Assembly: GCA_017548925.1 (NCBI GenBank)
Contig: JAFYYX010000001.1
Coordinates: 764,658 to 828,657 of the forward strand
Length of the DNA stretch: 64,000 bases
Direction: 5' to 3'
Source: Bacilli bacterium
Lineage (GTDB): Bacteria; Bacillota_I; Bacilli_A; RF39; UBA660
The position numbers and the translations under genes are program-made. The notes under the pieces were generated by a model. It was not told where the DNA came from. It saw only the letters and a list, made by a program, of their open reading frames with translations, and did not search any database. Positions 26,201 through 33,970 of this stretch are shown in pieces (position 1 is the first letter of the stretch; each line of letters opens with the position of its first letter).

Positions 26201-26260
26201 ATTTAAAAAAACACTCCTTAACACACATATTTTCAAATACACTTATATATTATACCACAA

Positions 26261-26291
26261 ATAAAAAAAGGAAATAATTTTATTACTTCCC
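26261..26291 (-). terminator. Terminator of the CDP-alcohol phosphotransferase gene
   Basis: A nine-pair stem with one G-U pair overlaps the stop codon and is followed on the minus strand by TTTTTTT. Confidence 0.65.
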
Positions 26292-26939
26292 ATCTTCATA
26301 TATATTGTTTAAAAGACCCGTTTTATCCTTGTTTTGTTCGTAAAACTCAGGACTAAATAACATTCTTTTAATTTCTTTTGAACTTTTATATTTAGGTTTA
26401 TTTTTAGTAACAACTATTTTTTTACTAACAAGTCTATTAAAATAAACGATTAATGTAAGAATTTCAAAAACACCAGCTGGAATAAATACAATTAAATTAA
26501 TAACTTCTTTATCTGATCTGCAGAAGAAAAATCCCGCAACAACACACATACATAAAATCCACATTTTAAGTTTACCAATATATAGTGATTTAGCTTCATT
26601 ATTCTGAGTTAGATTAAATGAACTAATTAAAAATATTAAAATCTCACACATAATTGCATAAATCATATATGGATTTAAATAACAAAGTACCCAGCAAGAT
26701 ATAATCATAATGAATTTATCACAAATTGTATCCATGATACTTCCAAAGAAAGTACATACATTATGTTTTCTTGCTAAATACCCATCTATCCAATCTGTTA
26801 AAAAGAAAGCTGCTAGAATATAACCAACTACTTTAGCACCAAAGTGAAAATAAATTGGAAATACAAAAATGGATGCAATAATTCTAGATATCGTTAATGC
26901 ATTTACTAAAACAAGCCAAAATTTCTTACCCTTATTCAT
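26283..26939 (-). CDS. pgsA: CDP-alcohol phosphatidyltransferase, probable PgsA
   Basis: A 218-residue integral membrane enzyme with the CDP-alcohol phosphotransferase motif DG-x2-AR-x8-G-x3-D-x3-D visible in DGYLARKHN through GSIMDTICDK. About five to six membrane helices follow. It most likely makes phosphatidylglycerol phosphate from CDP-diacylglycerol. The head group cannot be fixed from sequence alone, so the symbol is a best guess. Start ATG 26939 was preferred over an upstream GTG because AAGGA is nine bases upstream. It lies downstream of an unknown membrane protein and fmt on the same strand. Confidence 0.85.
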   Translation of the reverse strand: MNKGKKFWLVLVNALTISRIIASIFVFPIYFHFGAKVVGYILAAFFLTDWIDGYLARKHNVCTFFGSIMDTICDKFIMIISCWVLCYLNPYMIYAIMCEILIFLISSFNLTQNNEAKSLYIGKLKMWILCMCVVAGFFFCRSDKEVINLIVFIPAGVFEILTLIVYFNRLVSKKIVVTKNKPKYKSSKEIKRMLFSPEFYEQNKDKTGLLNNIYEDGK

Positions 26940-26973
26940 ATTTCCACATCCTTTCACTTTTAAAAATTTTTTA

Positions 26974-27651
26974 TTAACTCTCTTCTTCTATTATTTTATC
27001 AATTTTACTATAATCATCAATAACATATTCAAAAGAATAAGTATTGTTTTTTTCATTTATAATAATAGATTTTATTTCGTTTTCAATATAGTATATTGCA
27101 ATATTTATACCATTATCCAAATCAAATGAATAATATTTTTTTTCTTCATAATTATATCCTTTTGCATCTTTTATTAAATCATAAATATTCTTATAGTTAA
27201 AATAACTATAATCAATAATTTCTGGACATAATAAATCAGTTTTAACAAATTCTTCTTTGCTATTATAATCACCAACATAGCATTCATTATTATTTATCAT
27301 AATTGTTTGACTTTCACCATTATGTAGTATTTTTCCATATATACTATCATTTTTATCTGTTCCAGAAAAATAATATTTATTACTACCTATATCAATAACA
27401 TAATTATATGCTAACTTTTTATTTTCAAAATTTAAAAACTTATTATTAAGTGTTGATCCACTAATTGTAAGATCGGGTTTTTTACCTGTACTTGATAGAT
27501 TCATAAATACTATTAAAACTAAAAAGAATAATAAATATAAACCTAAAACAATTGCAGCATGAGATCTTTTGTTATACCAAAGTTTAATAAAAAGGGAATC
27601 ATCATCTTTTATAATTCTTGGTTCTTTTTCTTTTTTCTTAAATAAACTCAT
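26974..27651 (-). CDS. Unknown single-pass membrane protein
   Basis: A 225-residue protein with a basic cytoplasmic N terminus (MSLFKKKEKEPR), one membrane helix (about 34-53) and an extracytoplasmic domain rich in Asn, Tyr and Lys, predicted beta-rich. Two Cys (NNECYV and DLLCPE) might pair. No family was recognised. Start ATG 27651 follows the fmt stop by two bases and has GGAGTG ten bases upstream; the earlier TTG start was rejected. The tight spacing implies co-transcription with fmt. No function is offered. Confidence 0.7.
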   Translation of the reverse strand: MSLFKKKEKEPRIIKDDDSLFIKLWYNKRSHAAIVLGLYLLFFLVLIVFMNLSSTGKKPDLTISGSTLNNKFLNFENKKLAYNYVIDIGSNKYYFSGTDKNDSIYGKILHNGESQTIMINNNECYVGDYNSKEEFVKTDLLCPEIIDYSYFNYKNIYDLIKDAKGYNYEEKKYYSFDLDNGINIAIYYIENEIKSIIINEKNNTYSFEYVIDDYSKIDKIIEEES

Positions 27652-27653
27652 AA

Positions 27654-28577
27654 TTATTTTACACTCCAATCCGCAGTAGCATTTCTAATACCATTTAAAT
27701 AATCAGAAATACTCATAATCTTTTTACCAAATGGTTTAATAGTTTTTAAATAAATAACACCATCTAAACATGTTATACCTAATTTATTCTTTTCAACTAT
27801 TATAAAGTATGTATTTTCAACATCTTTTTTAATAAACTCAGCATCTATTACTTTGCATTCCAAATCATTAAGAATAATATTTGATAAAGGCCATGGATTT
27901 AAACCTCTAATTAAATTAATAATTTCTTCACCATTTTTATTAAAATCAATATGTTCATCTTCTCTTTTAATTGTAGGTGCAAATGTAACTAAACTCTCAT
28001 CTTGTTTTATTCTATTGTTAGTTTTACTAAGTATACTTGGAAGAGTTTTTTCAAGTAAACTAGCACCTAACATAGATAATTTATCATGAAGTGTACCAAC
28101 ATTATCTTCTTTATCAATTATTATTTTTTCTTGACTAATAATATCGCCATCATCCATACCTTCAGCCATATACATTATTGTTACACCAGTTTCTTTATAT
28201 CCATCAATTATTGCATGATGTATTGGTGCACCACCTCTTAGTTTTGGTAAAAGTGATGCATGAACATTAATTGGTGCAATCTTTGGATGATTAAGTATTT
28301 GAAGAGGAAGTATTTGGCCATAAGCGCAAGTTACAATCAAATCTGCTTCACAGTTTAAAACTTCATCCATTTCTTTTCTTAACTTTATTGGTTGAAATAC
28401 TTTAATATTATTTTCTAATGCTTTTTTCTTTATTGGTGAGTAAGAAAGTTCTTGCTTTCTACCAACTAACTTATCAGGTTGAGTAACAACTAAAACTACA
28501 TCAGTAAGTTTTATAAGAACCTCTAAAACAGGAACAGCAAAATCTGGAGTACCCATAAAAATTACCTTTGGTTTCAT
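27654..28577 (-). CDS. fmt: Methionyl-tRNA formyltransferase
   Basis: A 307-residue enzyme that formylates initiator Met-tRNA. The N-terminal Rossmann part begins VIFMGTPDFAVPVL. The active-site segment NVHASLLPKLRGGAPIHHAI carries the formyl-transfer Asn and His, and a C-terminal OB-like domain follows. The length is typical. Start ATG with AGAGGTGAT. In B. subtilis fmt lies just ahead of rsmB and rlmN; here a membrane protein, a CDP-alcohol transferase and a serpin occupy that interval, and neither def nor rsmB is present in the window. Confidence 0.96.
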   Translation of the reverse strand: MKPKVIFMGTPDFAVPVLEVLIKLTDVVLVVTQPDKLVGRKQELSYSPIKKKALENNIKVFQPIKLRKEMDEVLNCEADLIVTCAYGQILPLQILNHPKIAPINVHASLLPKLRGGAPIHHAIIDGYKETGVTIMYMAEGMDDGDIISQEKIIIDKEDNVGTLHDKLSMLGASLLEKTLPSILSKTNNRIKQDESLVTFAPTIKREDEHIDFNKNGEEIINLIRGLNPWPLSNIILNDLECKVIDAEFIKKDVENTYFIIVEKNKLGITCLDGVIYLKTIKPFGKKIMSISDYLNGIRNATADWSVK

Positions 28578-28587
28578 ATTATCACCT

Positions 28588-29001
28588 CTAATTATTATAT
28601 TTAGCGTAAGCTCGATTATTTTTTATATAAATTGTTATGCTTTTATCTAGCATGCTTGAATCATCTCTTGGATCAAGAATATCATTACCTTTTATATCAT
28701 TATCTTTAGTAACATACCCATTATTAAGTAAGTCTCTAACCGTTACAGTTACTGCTGGATATGAATTATTAGTATCAGGATCAGTATACGTAGATCCATT
28801 AGATGAATATAAAATAATTTCTTTATAATCATCACCATATTCTTTGGCAGCATTTAAAATTAACTCTATTTTAGTATTATAATCTTTTTGATGAAATTTT
28901 TTATCAGCATATCTAATTGTTGGAATTGCAATAAGTAAAACAATACTTATTAGTGCAATTACAGCAAGTAATTCAACAAATGTAAACCCTTTTTTATTCA
29001 T
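28588..29001 (-). CDS. Type IV prepilin-like protein
   Basis: A 137-residue protein with a class III prepilin signal: MNKKGFTFVELLAVIALI, with cleavage expected between Gly5 and Phe6 and Glu at mature position 5. A hydrophobic helix is followed by a small globular domain rich in Asn, Asp and Thr. Such pseudopilins form pili or secretion and competence fibres. No pilin assembly genes are in the window. Start ATG 29001 was chosen because the earlier GTG belongs to AAGGTGAT. The gene lies ten bases upstream of fmt on the same strand. Confidence 0.85.
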   Translation of the reverse strand: MNKKGFTFVELLAVIALISIVLLIAIPTIRYADKKFHQKDYNTKIELILNAAKEYGDDYKEIILYSSNGSTYTDPDTNNSYPAVTVTVRDLLNNGYVTKDNDIKGNDILDPRDDSSMLDKSITIYIKNNRAYAKYNN

Positions 29002-29040
29002 ATTAATCACCTTCTATTAGTATACCATATTTTTTGTAAT

Positions 29041-29499
29041 TTATCTTGTATTATGATTTCTTGAGTGCATTTCAAGTGCAGTTTTAACACTTAAATATAA
29101 ATCAGGATCAAATTGTCTTAATCTCGTATTAACGTCTCTATATATAGTCCAAACTGTTTCACCAAGCTTAGTTGCAATTGATTCAATTGAATAACCATTT
29201 AAAACTAAGTTTGCCGCAGTTAATACTCTTTTTTTAACATTTATATCTTTTAGTGATTTAGCTTTCTTAGCTTCAATTAAACTATCAATTTCTTCAACTT
29301 TTTCAGGATGTTTATTTTTATACCTTTGAATATAATCAGAAACTGTAGCGTTACTTATTTTAAAACCATATAAACTATTATTTGAAATAATAGTTGATAT
29401 TTGTCTTGTTGAATATTCTTCTTCACTTAAAAACAAATCTCCAACTATTTCTATTCTTCTATCTCTTTCAACAAAATCATCATGTAAATTATCAGCCAT
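29041..29499 (-). CDS. SpoIIID-like regulator with tandem domains
   Basis: A 152-residue DNA-binding protein. The C-terminal half (about 88-150: VLNGYSIESIATKLGETVWT, then DVNTRLRQFDPDLYLSVKTA) aligns with SpoIIID, the mother-cell regulator of sporulation, including its NPDL and EILDYH equivalents. The N-terminal half (about 14-85) has the same layout around ISNATVSDYIQRYKNKHPEK, so the protein looks like two SpoIIID-like domains fused. Canonical SpoIIID is about 93 residues. Start ATG with AGGGTG. It sits between khpA and the prepilin gene. A role in sporulation fits CotE and SpoIVA in the same window but is inference. Confidence 0.75.
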   Translation of the reverse strand: MADNLHDDFVERDRRIEIVGDLFLSEEEYSTRQISTIISNNSLYGFKISNATVSDYIQRYKNKHPEKVEEIDSLIEAKKAKSLKDINVKKRVLTAANLVLNGYSIESIATKLGETVWTIYRDVNTRLRQFDPDLYLSVKTALEMHSRNHNTR

Positions 29500-29526
29500 C
29501 TTAAAACACCCTATAATAATTTTACC

Positions 29527-29558
29527 ATAAAAAAATGATTTCTTTTAAAGAAATCATT
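29527..29558 (-). terminator. Terminator of rpsP-khpA
   Basis: A 12-bp stem AATGATTTCTTT/AAAGAAATCATT (29534-29545 with 29547-29558) overlaps the khpA stop, with a T-run on the minus-strand exit side. Confidence 0.75.
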
Positions 29559-29802
29559 AAAAAGAATCAATATTTAACTTAATCTTTTTGTTATCATGTA
29601 AATAAGCATAAGCTTGAACAATAGTTCTAAGAGAATTTGCCATACGTCCATTTTTACCAATTACAGCACCTTTATCATTATCAGATACAATAATTTCTAA
29701 AATTTGAGCATCATCTTCTCCACCGAAACTTTGTACTTTAACCATTTCTGGTTCTTTAACAATACTTTTTACAAGTTCTTCAGTAAATGTAACTATATCC
29801 AT
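29557..29802 (-). CDS. khpA: RNA-binding KH domain protein KhpA
   Basis: An 81-residue single KH domain with the RNA-contacting GxxG loop in AVIGKNGRMANSLR. KhpA pairs with KhpB/Jag and affects cell division and length in Firmicutes. It lies two bases after rpsP with AGGTAAA as ribosome site, the conserved rpsP-khpA (ylqC) arrangement. The length is standard. Confidence 0.95.
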   Translation of the reverse strand: MDIVTFTEELVKSIVKEPEMVKVQSFGGEDDAQILEIIVSDNDKGAVIGKNGRMANSLRTIVQAYAYLHDNKKIKLNIDSF

Positions 29803-29804
29803 AA

Positions 29805-30224
29805 TTATTTACCTGCTTTTTTAGTAGTTGTTGTTTTCTTTGCAGTAGTAGTTTTTTTAGCAGTAGAAGCTTTAGCAGTTGCAGCTTTTTTAGCTGGAGC
29901 TTTTTTAGGAGCTTCTTCTTTAACTACTTCTTTCTTAGTTTCTTTTTTTACTTCTTTTTTAGCTTTAGATGCAGCAAATTTAGCCATGATACCTTTACTA
30001 GCTAAAATACTTCTAACAGTATCAGTTGGTTGAGCACCATTTGAAAGCCATTTTAATGCTTTTTCTTCATCGATAGTAACATCTGCATCTTTCTTAATTG
30101 GATCATATGTTCCTACAGTTTCAATGAAACGTCCATCTCTTGGGAATCTTGAATCAGCAGCAACTATACGATAGAAAGGTTTTTGTTTAGAACCCATTCT
30201 TTTTAATCTTAATTTTACAGCCAT
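29805..30224 (-). CDS. rpsP: Ribosomal protein bS16 with long basic tail
   Basis: The first 85 or so residues are a normal bS16 ([20 protein letters not shown], then [12 protein letters not shown] and [12 protein letters not shown]). A tail of about 50 residues follows, built almost only of Lys, Ala, Thr, Glu, Val and Pro ([18 protein letters not shown] and similar). Total length is 139 against about 90 in most bacteria. The tail should be disordered and basic, perhaps contacting rRNA. Start ATG with GAGGAGG. Strong promoter at 30252-30280. First gene of the rpsP-khpA unit. Confidence 0.96.
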   Translation of the reverse strand: MAVKLRLKRMGSKQKPFYRIVAADSRFPRDGRFIETVGTYDPIKKDADVTIDEEKALKWLSNGAQPTDTVRSILASKGIMAKFAASKAKKEVKKETKKEVVKEEAPKKAPAKKAATAKASTAKKTTTAKKTTTTKKAGK

Positions 30225-30251
30225 TATTAAATACCTCCTCTAACGCATATT

Positions 30252-30280
30252 ATTTTATCTAAATTTATATTAAATGTCAA
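30252..30280 (-). promoter_or_regulatory. Promoter of rpsP
   Basis: Perfect -35 TTGACA (30275-30280), a 17-base spacer, -10 TAAAAT (30252-30257) on the minus strand. Confidence 0.8.
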
Positions 30281-30297
30281 CTATTTTTGGTTAACAT

Positions 30298-30822
30298 CTA
30301 ATCTAAATATTCTGTATCTATTTGCTCAACAACTTCATCTATTTTATCATCATCATAAATTTCTTCATAATCATCTTCATCTTCTTCAATAGTTACTTTA
30401 ATTTTACCTTCCCCAACAATCTCAACACCCATTTCTTTTTCAACTACTAAACTTACTTCATTACCATTTATTTTTACATCACTAACTGTTGGTTGTTTTA
30501 AACTTCTAACAATGATTTCAGATTCATCATTGAATTCACTTTCACTTTTTATAGGTACATTCATTGAATCTGTATAATTAAATGTTTTGGAAGTTACTGC
30601 AGTTTTATGATCACTATCATACGAATACCAAACATTTACATCAAATGACCCATTTATTTTAACTAATCCTTTATCACTAAGTCCTTTAAATGCATGATTA
30701 ATTACCCAACAGCCTAAAACTGTACTAGGCATTTGTTCTGGATTAATAACAATATTATTTTTGCTTGTTTTTTTTGCTTTTCCTATTACTGTTTTCGTTA
30801 CAATTTCTTTATAACTAGCCAT
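30298..30822 (-). CDS. cotE: Spore coat morphogenetic protein CotE
   Basis: A 174-residue protein matching CotE over its length: start MASYKEIVTKTVIGKAKK, then INPEQMPSTVLGCWVINH, FDVNVWYSYDSDHKT, and an acidic C-terminal tail (EEDEDDYEEIYDDD) as in B. subtilis CotE (181 residues). CotE directs assembly of the outer spore coat. The start ATG has AAAGGGGGAT. A sigma-K-type promoter precedes it, in keeping with late mother-cell expression. It lies between rpsP and the divergent HIT gene. CotE is known mainly from Bacillales, so its presence here is informative about the lineage. Confidence 0.9.
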   Translation of the reverse strand: MASYKEIVTKTVIGKAKKTSKNNIVINPEQMPSTVLGCWVINHAFKGLSDKGLVKINGSFDVNVWYSYDSDHKTAVTSKTFNYTDSMNVPIKSESEFNDESEIIVRSLKQPTVSDVKINGNEVSLVVEKEMGVEIVGEGKIKVTIEEDEDDYEEIYDDDKIDEVVEQIDTEYLD

Positions 30823-30841
30823 TTTTATCCCCCTTTTAATA

Positions 30842-30869
30842 TAATCTATGCTTATACCTATAAAATTGT
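30842..30869 (-). promoter_or_regulatory. Sigma-K-like (mother-cell) promoter of cotE
   Basis: Minus-strand CATAGATTA (30842-30850) matches the sigma-K -10 pattern CATAnnnTA exactly. An AC (30868-30869, within GCAC) sits 17 bases upstream, matching the sigma-K -35. The -10 also resembles sigma-E sites. Confidence 0.55.
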
Positions 30870-30889
30870 GCCCAAAAATATTTTTTATT

Positions 30890-30898
30890 TGTTATAAT
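30890..30898 (+). promoter_or_regulatory. Extended -10 promoter of the HIT gene
   Basis: TGTTATAAT on the plus strand is an ideal extended -10. No good -35 is seen. It lies 26 bases before the HIT start and is divergent from the cotE promoter. Confidence 0.55.
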
Positions 30899-30924
30899 AT
30901 TATTTATAAGATGGAGGAAGTATT

Positions 30925-31290
30925 ATGGATTGCTTATTTTGTAAAATTGTTAGTGGTGAAATACCATCAAAAAAAATATATGAAGATGACTTAGTAATTG
31001 GTATTTTAGATATAAACCCTAATGGTGAAGGACATACATTAATTATTCCTAAAAAACACTACGCAGATTATAAAGAACTACCTGATGATTTATTAGTACA
31101 TATTTATAAAGTTGCTGATAAGATAAGTGATAAGTTAGAAGAAAAACTTCAAAAACACAGAGTATCATTTATATTTAATTATCTTGATGCTCAAGAGATT
31201 AAACACTTTCACTTACATATAGTACCTGCATTTGGAAAAGAAATTACAAAATCACAAGACGAAGTTTATGAATTAATGAAAGAGGAATAA
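30925..31290 (+). CDS. HIT family nucleotide hydrolase
   Basis: A 121-residue histidine-triad protein. The catalytic HxHxH motif appears as HFHLHIVPAF, and the N-terminal CLFCKIVSGEIPSKK is typical of the Hit/HinT branch. These enzymes remove groups from nucleoside monophosphates such as AMP amidates. Two Cys near the start may bind zinc. Start ATG with GGAGGAAG. Two bases separate it from the CapA-like gene, so they form an operon. Confidence 0.92.
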   Translation: MDCLFCKIVSGEIPSKKIYEDDLVIGILDINPNGEGHTLIIPKKHYADYKELPDDLLVHIYKVADKISDKLEEKLQKHRVSFIFNYLDAQEIKHFHLHIVPAFGKEITKSQDEVYELMKEE

Positions 31291-31292
31291 AA

Positions 31293-32510
31293 ATGGGAAA
31301 AAGAAAAAGTAAATTAAAGCCATGGTTTAAAACCCTTTTATTTATTTTTGCTTTAGTTATTCTTGGAACATTCTTAGCACTTAAGTTTACAGGAAATAAT
31401 GAAAGTAAAAGTAATAATAATAAATCTAAAGATAAACCTGCAGTAAAAGAAACTAAAAAAGTTTATAAACTATCTATGATTATGGCTGGAGATGCATTAC
31501 TACACGGATATTTAAATACAGATGCTAAACAATCTGATGGAACATATAACTACATGAAAATGTTTAGATATGTTAAAGATTATGTTAAAGATTATGATTT
31601 AAGATATTGGAATCAAGAAACTATCTTTGGTGGTACAAAATATTCTGATGGATCTAAAAGACCATATTCAGGATATCCAAGATTTAATACTCCATCAGCA
31701 TTTGGTGATAACATGATTGATGATATGGGATTTAATATCGTAACAACTGCTAATAACCATGCAATGGATCAGTATGAATCTGGTTTACTTAACTCAGTTG
31801 AATACTGGAAAACAAAAGATATCTTATGGAATGGTACAGCTGATAGCGAAGAAACAAGAAATAACTTTATTATTAAAGAAAAAAATAATATAACATATGG
31901 CATTTTATCATATACAGATCATACTAATGGTCTTCCTGTTCCAAAAGGAAAATCATATTTAGTTAATGTATGGGATGAAGAACAAGCTAAAAAAGATATA
32001 GAAACATTAAGACCACAAGTAGATGTATTAATGGTTGCAATGCACTGGGGAATTGAATATACTCATAAACCTGTTCAAAAACAAAGAGATCAAGCTAAGT
32101 TCTTAGCAGATCAAGGTGTTGATATTATAATTGGATGCCACCCACATGTAATTGAACCAATAGAAAAAATTGTAAATGAAGAAACTGGTAAAGAAACTAT
32201 TGTCTTCTACTCTCTTGGTAATTTTATATCTAATCAAACTGATGAAAACACAAGAGTTGGTTTATTTGGAACACTAGATATTACTAAAACTGTTGAAAAA
32301 GGAAAATCTACAATAACTATTGATAATATTGGTGGTGAACTACACTATACTTATAGAGATTTACCATCACACAGAAATTATGTTGTTATTCCATTTAGTA
32401 ATCCAGATATAGCTAAATACTTAAAAAATTATAAAACAGCTTATGAAAAATATAAAAATATCGTTACTGGCGGTAACGAGGAATTTAAAATAGTTCCATT
32501 AAGTGAATAA
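31293..32510 (+). CDS. CapA-family metallophosphatase-like protein
   Basis: A 405-residue protein with an N-terminal membrane anchor (about 11-30) and an extracytoplasmic PGA_cap/CapA domain. Visible signatures are MIMAGDALLHGYL, WNQETIFGG, TTANNHAMDQ, VAMHWGIEYTH, IIGCHPHVIEP and FYSLGNFISNQ, which form the calcineurin-like metal site. CapA in Bacillus takes part in poly-gamma-glutamate capsule formation, but many CapA proteins occur without CapBC, and no such partners are seen here. Its exact substrate is therefore open. Start ATG with AGAGGAA. Confidence 0.9.
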   Translation: MGKRKSKLKPWFKTLLFIFALVILGTFLALKFTGNNESKSNNNKSKDKPAVKETKKVYKLSMIMAGDALLHGYLNTDAKQSDGTYNYMKMFRYVKDYVKDYDLRYWNQETIFGGTKYSDGSKRPYSGYPRFNTPSAFGDNMIDDMGFNIVTTANNHAMDQYESGLLNSVEYWKTKDILWNGTADSEETRNNFIIKEKNNITYGILSYTDHTNGLPVPKGKSYLVNVWDEEQAKKDIETLRPQVDVLMVAMHWGIEYTHKPVQKQRDQAKFLADQGVDIIIGCHPHVIEPIEKIVNEETGKETIVFYSLGNFISNQTDENTRVGLFGTLDITKTVEKGKSTITIDNIGGELHYTYRDLPSHRNYVVIPFSNPDIAKYLKNYKTAYEKYKNIVTGGNEEFKIVPLSE

Positions 32511-32540
32511 AGTACTGAAGTTAAACCTTCAGTACTTTTT
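32511..32540 (+). terminator. Terminator of the HIT-CapA operon
   Basis: Stem AGTACTGAAG/CTTCAGTACT (32511-32520 with 32527-32536) followed by TTTTTT, directly after the stop codon. Confidence 0.85.
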
Positions 32541-32656
32541 TAATAGAAGAATTTTCCACCTACTATAATAGCCATTAAAATAAATATAATTAAAATAATA
32601 AAAGCACTATTGCTATTACAGCTTGGTTTATTTCCTCCACAATTTTTGTTGCCCAT
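32540..32656 (-). CDS. YjcZ-like sporulation mini-protein (38 aa)
   Basis: A 38-residue peptide, MGNKNCGGNKPSCNSNSAFI and onward, with a Cys/Gly/Asn-rich head and one hydrophobic helix (IILIIFILMAIIVGG). This is the layout of the YjcZ family of tiny sporulation-associated membrane proteins. AAGGAGG is 13 bases upstream of the ATG, rather far. An in-frame ATT closer to it cannot be excluded as a start. It follows a second similar gene on the same strand with no terminator between. Confidence 0.65.
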   Translation of the reverse strand: MGNKNCGGNKPSCNSNSAFIILIIFILMAIIVGGKFFY

Positions 32657-32689
32657 AAATTTAATAAGGCCTCCTTAACTAAAAAAAGA

Positions 32690-32779
32690 CTAAATAGCAG
32701 CTCCTAATATGATTATAAGTAAAATAAATAACACTAAAATGATAGAAGCACCTAAGCCTCCGCCACAATTAACGTTCAT
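32690..32779 (-). CDS. YjcZ-like sporulation mini-protein (29 aa)
   Basis: A 29-residue peptide: MNVNCGGGLGASIILVLFIL followed by LIIILGAAI. A short Cys-Gly-rich head and one membrane helix match the YjcZ family found in spore formers. The start ATG has a perfect AAAGGAGG seven bases upstream, which strongly supports translation despite the size. It is the first gene of a two-gene unit with the 38-residue relative, and a sigma-K-like promoter precedes it. Confidence 0.7.
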   Translation of the reverse strand: MNVNCGGGLGASIILVLFILLIIILGAAI

Positions 32780-32811
32780 ATCGATTCCTCCTTTATTTGT
32801 CTTTTCATTTA

Positions 32812-32838
32812 TATTTTATACAAATAGAAAAATAATGT
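32812..32838 (-). promoter_or_regulatory. Possible sigma-K-like promoter of the mini-proteins
   Basis: Minus-strand TATAAAATA (32812-32820) matches the sigma-K -10 CATAnnnTA except the first base. An AC lies 16 bases upstream (32837-32838). The box could also be a plain AT-rich stretch. Confidence 0.35.
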
Positions 32839-32852
32839 GATTCTTTGATAAC

Positions 32853-32881
32853 TTGAAAATGATATATGAAGTTGCTATAAT
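32853..32881 (+). promoter_or_regulatory. Promoter of prsA
   Basis: -35 TTGAAA (32853-32858), a 17-base spacer, extended -10 TGCTATAAT (TATAAT 32876-32881). Confidence 0.8.
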
Positions 32882-32902
32882 AGTTTATGTTTAGGAGGAT
32901 TT

Positions 32903-33931
32903 ATGAAAAAGAAATTATTTTTATTAACACTATCTATATTTTTAGTTTGTGGTTGTGGTAAAGTTCCAAAACTAAAAAATGGAGAGGAAGCAGTTATAAC
33001 ATTTAAAAACGGTGACAAAATTAGTGCTGATGACTTATACAAGGAATTAAAGGAAAAATATGCTCTTGATGCAACAATCAATTTGATTGATACAAAAATT
33101 CTAGAAAAAGAGTTTAAAAATGATGTTGATGATGCTAAAGAATATGCAGAAGATACAATTAAATCAATGGAAAAAAGTTATGATGGAAAAGAAAAACTTC
33201 TAGAAGCTATACAGTACTACACTAGTTTTTCAACTATTGAAGCATACCAAAATTATATTTATATAAATTACTTACAAAATAAAGCTGCTGAAGCATATGC
33301 TAAAACTATAGTTACTGATAAACAAGTACAAAAATATTTTGAAAAAACATATTTTGGAGATATTTCAATTAATCATATTTTGATTACCCCATCAGTTAAA
33401 TCAGGTGCATCAACTGATGATACTAAAAAAGCTGAAGAAGAAGCCAAAAAGAAAGCTGAAGAAGTTATAACTAAATTAAATGAAGCTAAAAAAGCTGGTA
33501 AAGATATTACTGAAGAATTTACTGCTTTAGCTAAAGAATATTCAGATGATTCATCTACTAAGAAAAAAGGTGGAGCTTTAGGTTATATTAACTTAAATAA
33601 CTTAGATACAAACTATGATGAACTTGTTAATACTGCTGTAAAACTAAAAGATGGAGAGTACTCTACTAAAGTAATTACTACAGAACTAGGATATCATGTT
33701 ATCTTAAGAGTTAAACAAAAATCTAAAGGAACTTTAAAGGATGCATCAGATAATATTAGAACAATTCTTTCAAAAGATGTATTATCAAGTGAAAGTAATA
33801 TTACAGTTAAAGCTATGAAACATTATCGTGAAGAATATGGTGTTAAAATTATCGATAGTGATATAAATTCACAATACAATAAATATATTACTAATGCTTT
33901 AAATCAAAATACAAAACAAAATAATGAATAA
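32903..33931 (+). CDS. prsA: PrsA-like foldase lipoprotein (parvulin)
   Basis: A 342-residue lipoprotein with signal MKKKLFLLTLSIFLVCGCGK and lipobox Cys about 18. An N-terminal helical chaperone part (about 30-140) precedes a PpiC-type prolyl isomerase domain (about 150-265: ISINHILITPS, KKKGGALGYINLN, TELGYHVILRV). A helical C terminus follows. PrsA helps exported proteins fold outside the membrane. The parvulin domain contains a Lys/Glu/Ala-rich insert after the first strand. Start ATG with AGGAGG and a strong promoter. Confidence 0.93.
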   Translation: MKKKLFLLTLSIFLVCGCGKVPKLKNGEEAVITFKNGDKISADDLYKELKEKYALDATINLIDTKILEKEFKNDVDDAKEYAEDTIKSMEKSYDGKEKLLEAIQYYTSFSTIEAYQNYIYINYLQNKAAEAYAKTIVTDKQVQKYFEKTYFGDISINHILITPSVKSGASTDDTKKAEEEAKKKAEEVITKLNEAKKAGKDITEEFTALAKEYSDDSSTKKKGGALGYINLNNLDTNYDELVNTAVKLKDGEYSTKVITTELGYHVILRVKQKSKGTLKDASDNIRTILSKDVLSSESNITVKAMKHYREEYGVKIIDSDINSQYNKYITNALNQNTKQNNE

Positions 33932-33936
33932 AAAAT

Positions 33937-33970
33937 AAGTATGTAAGATAAAATCTTACATACTTTTTAT
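33937..33970. terminator. Bidirectional terminator between prsA and recX
   Basis: Stem AAGTATGTAAGAT/ATCTTACATACTT (33937-33949 with 33953-33965) followed by TTT on the plus strand and an A-run/T-run on the other side. It overlaps the recX stop. Confidence 0.75.
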
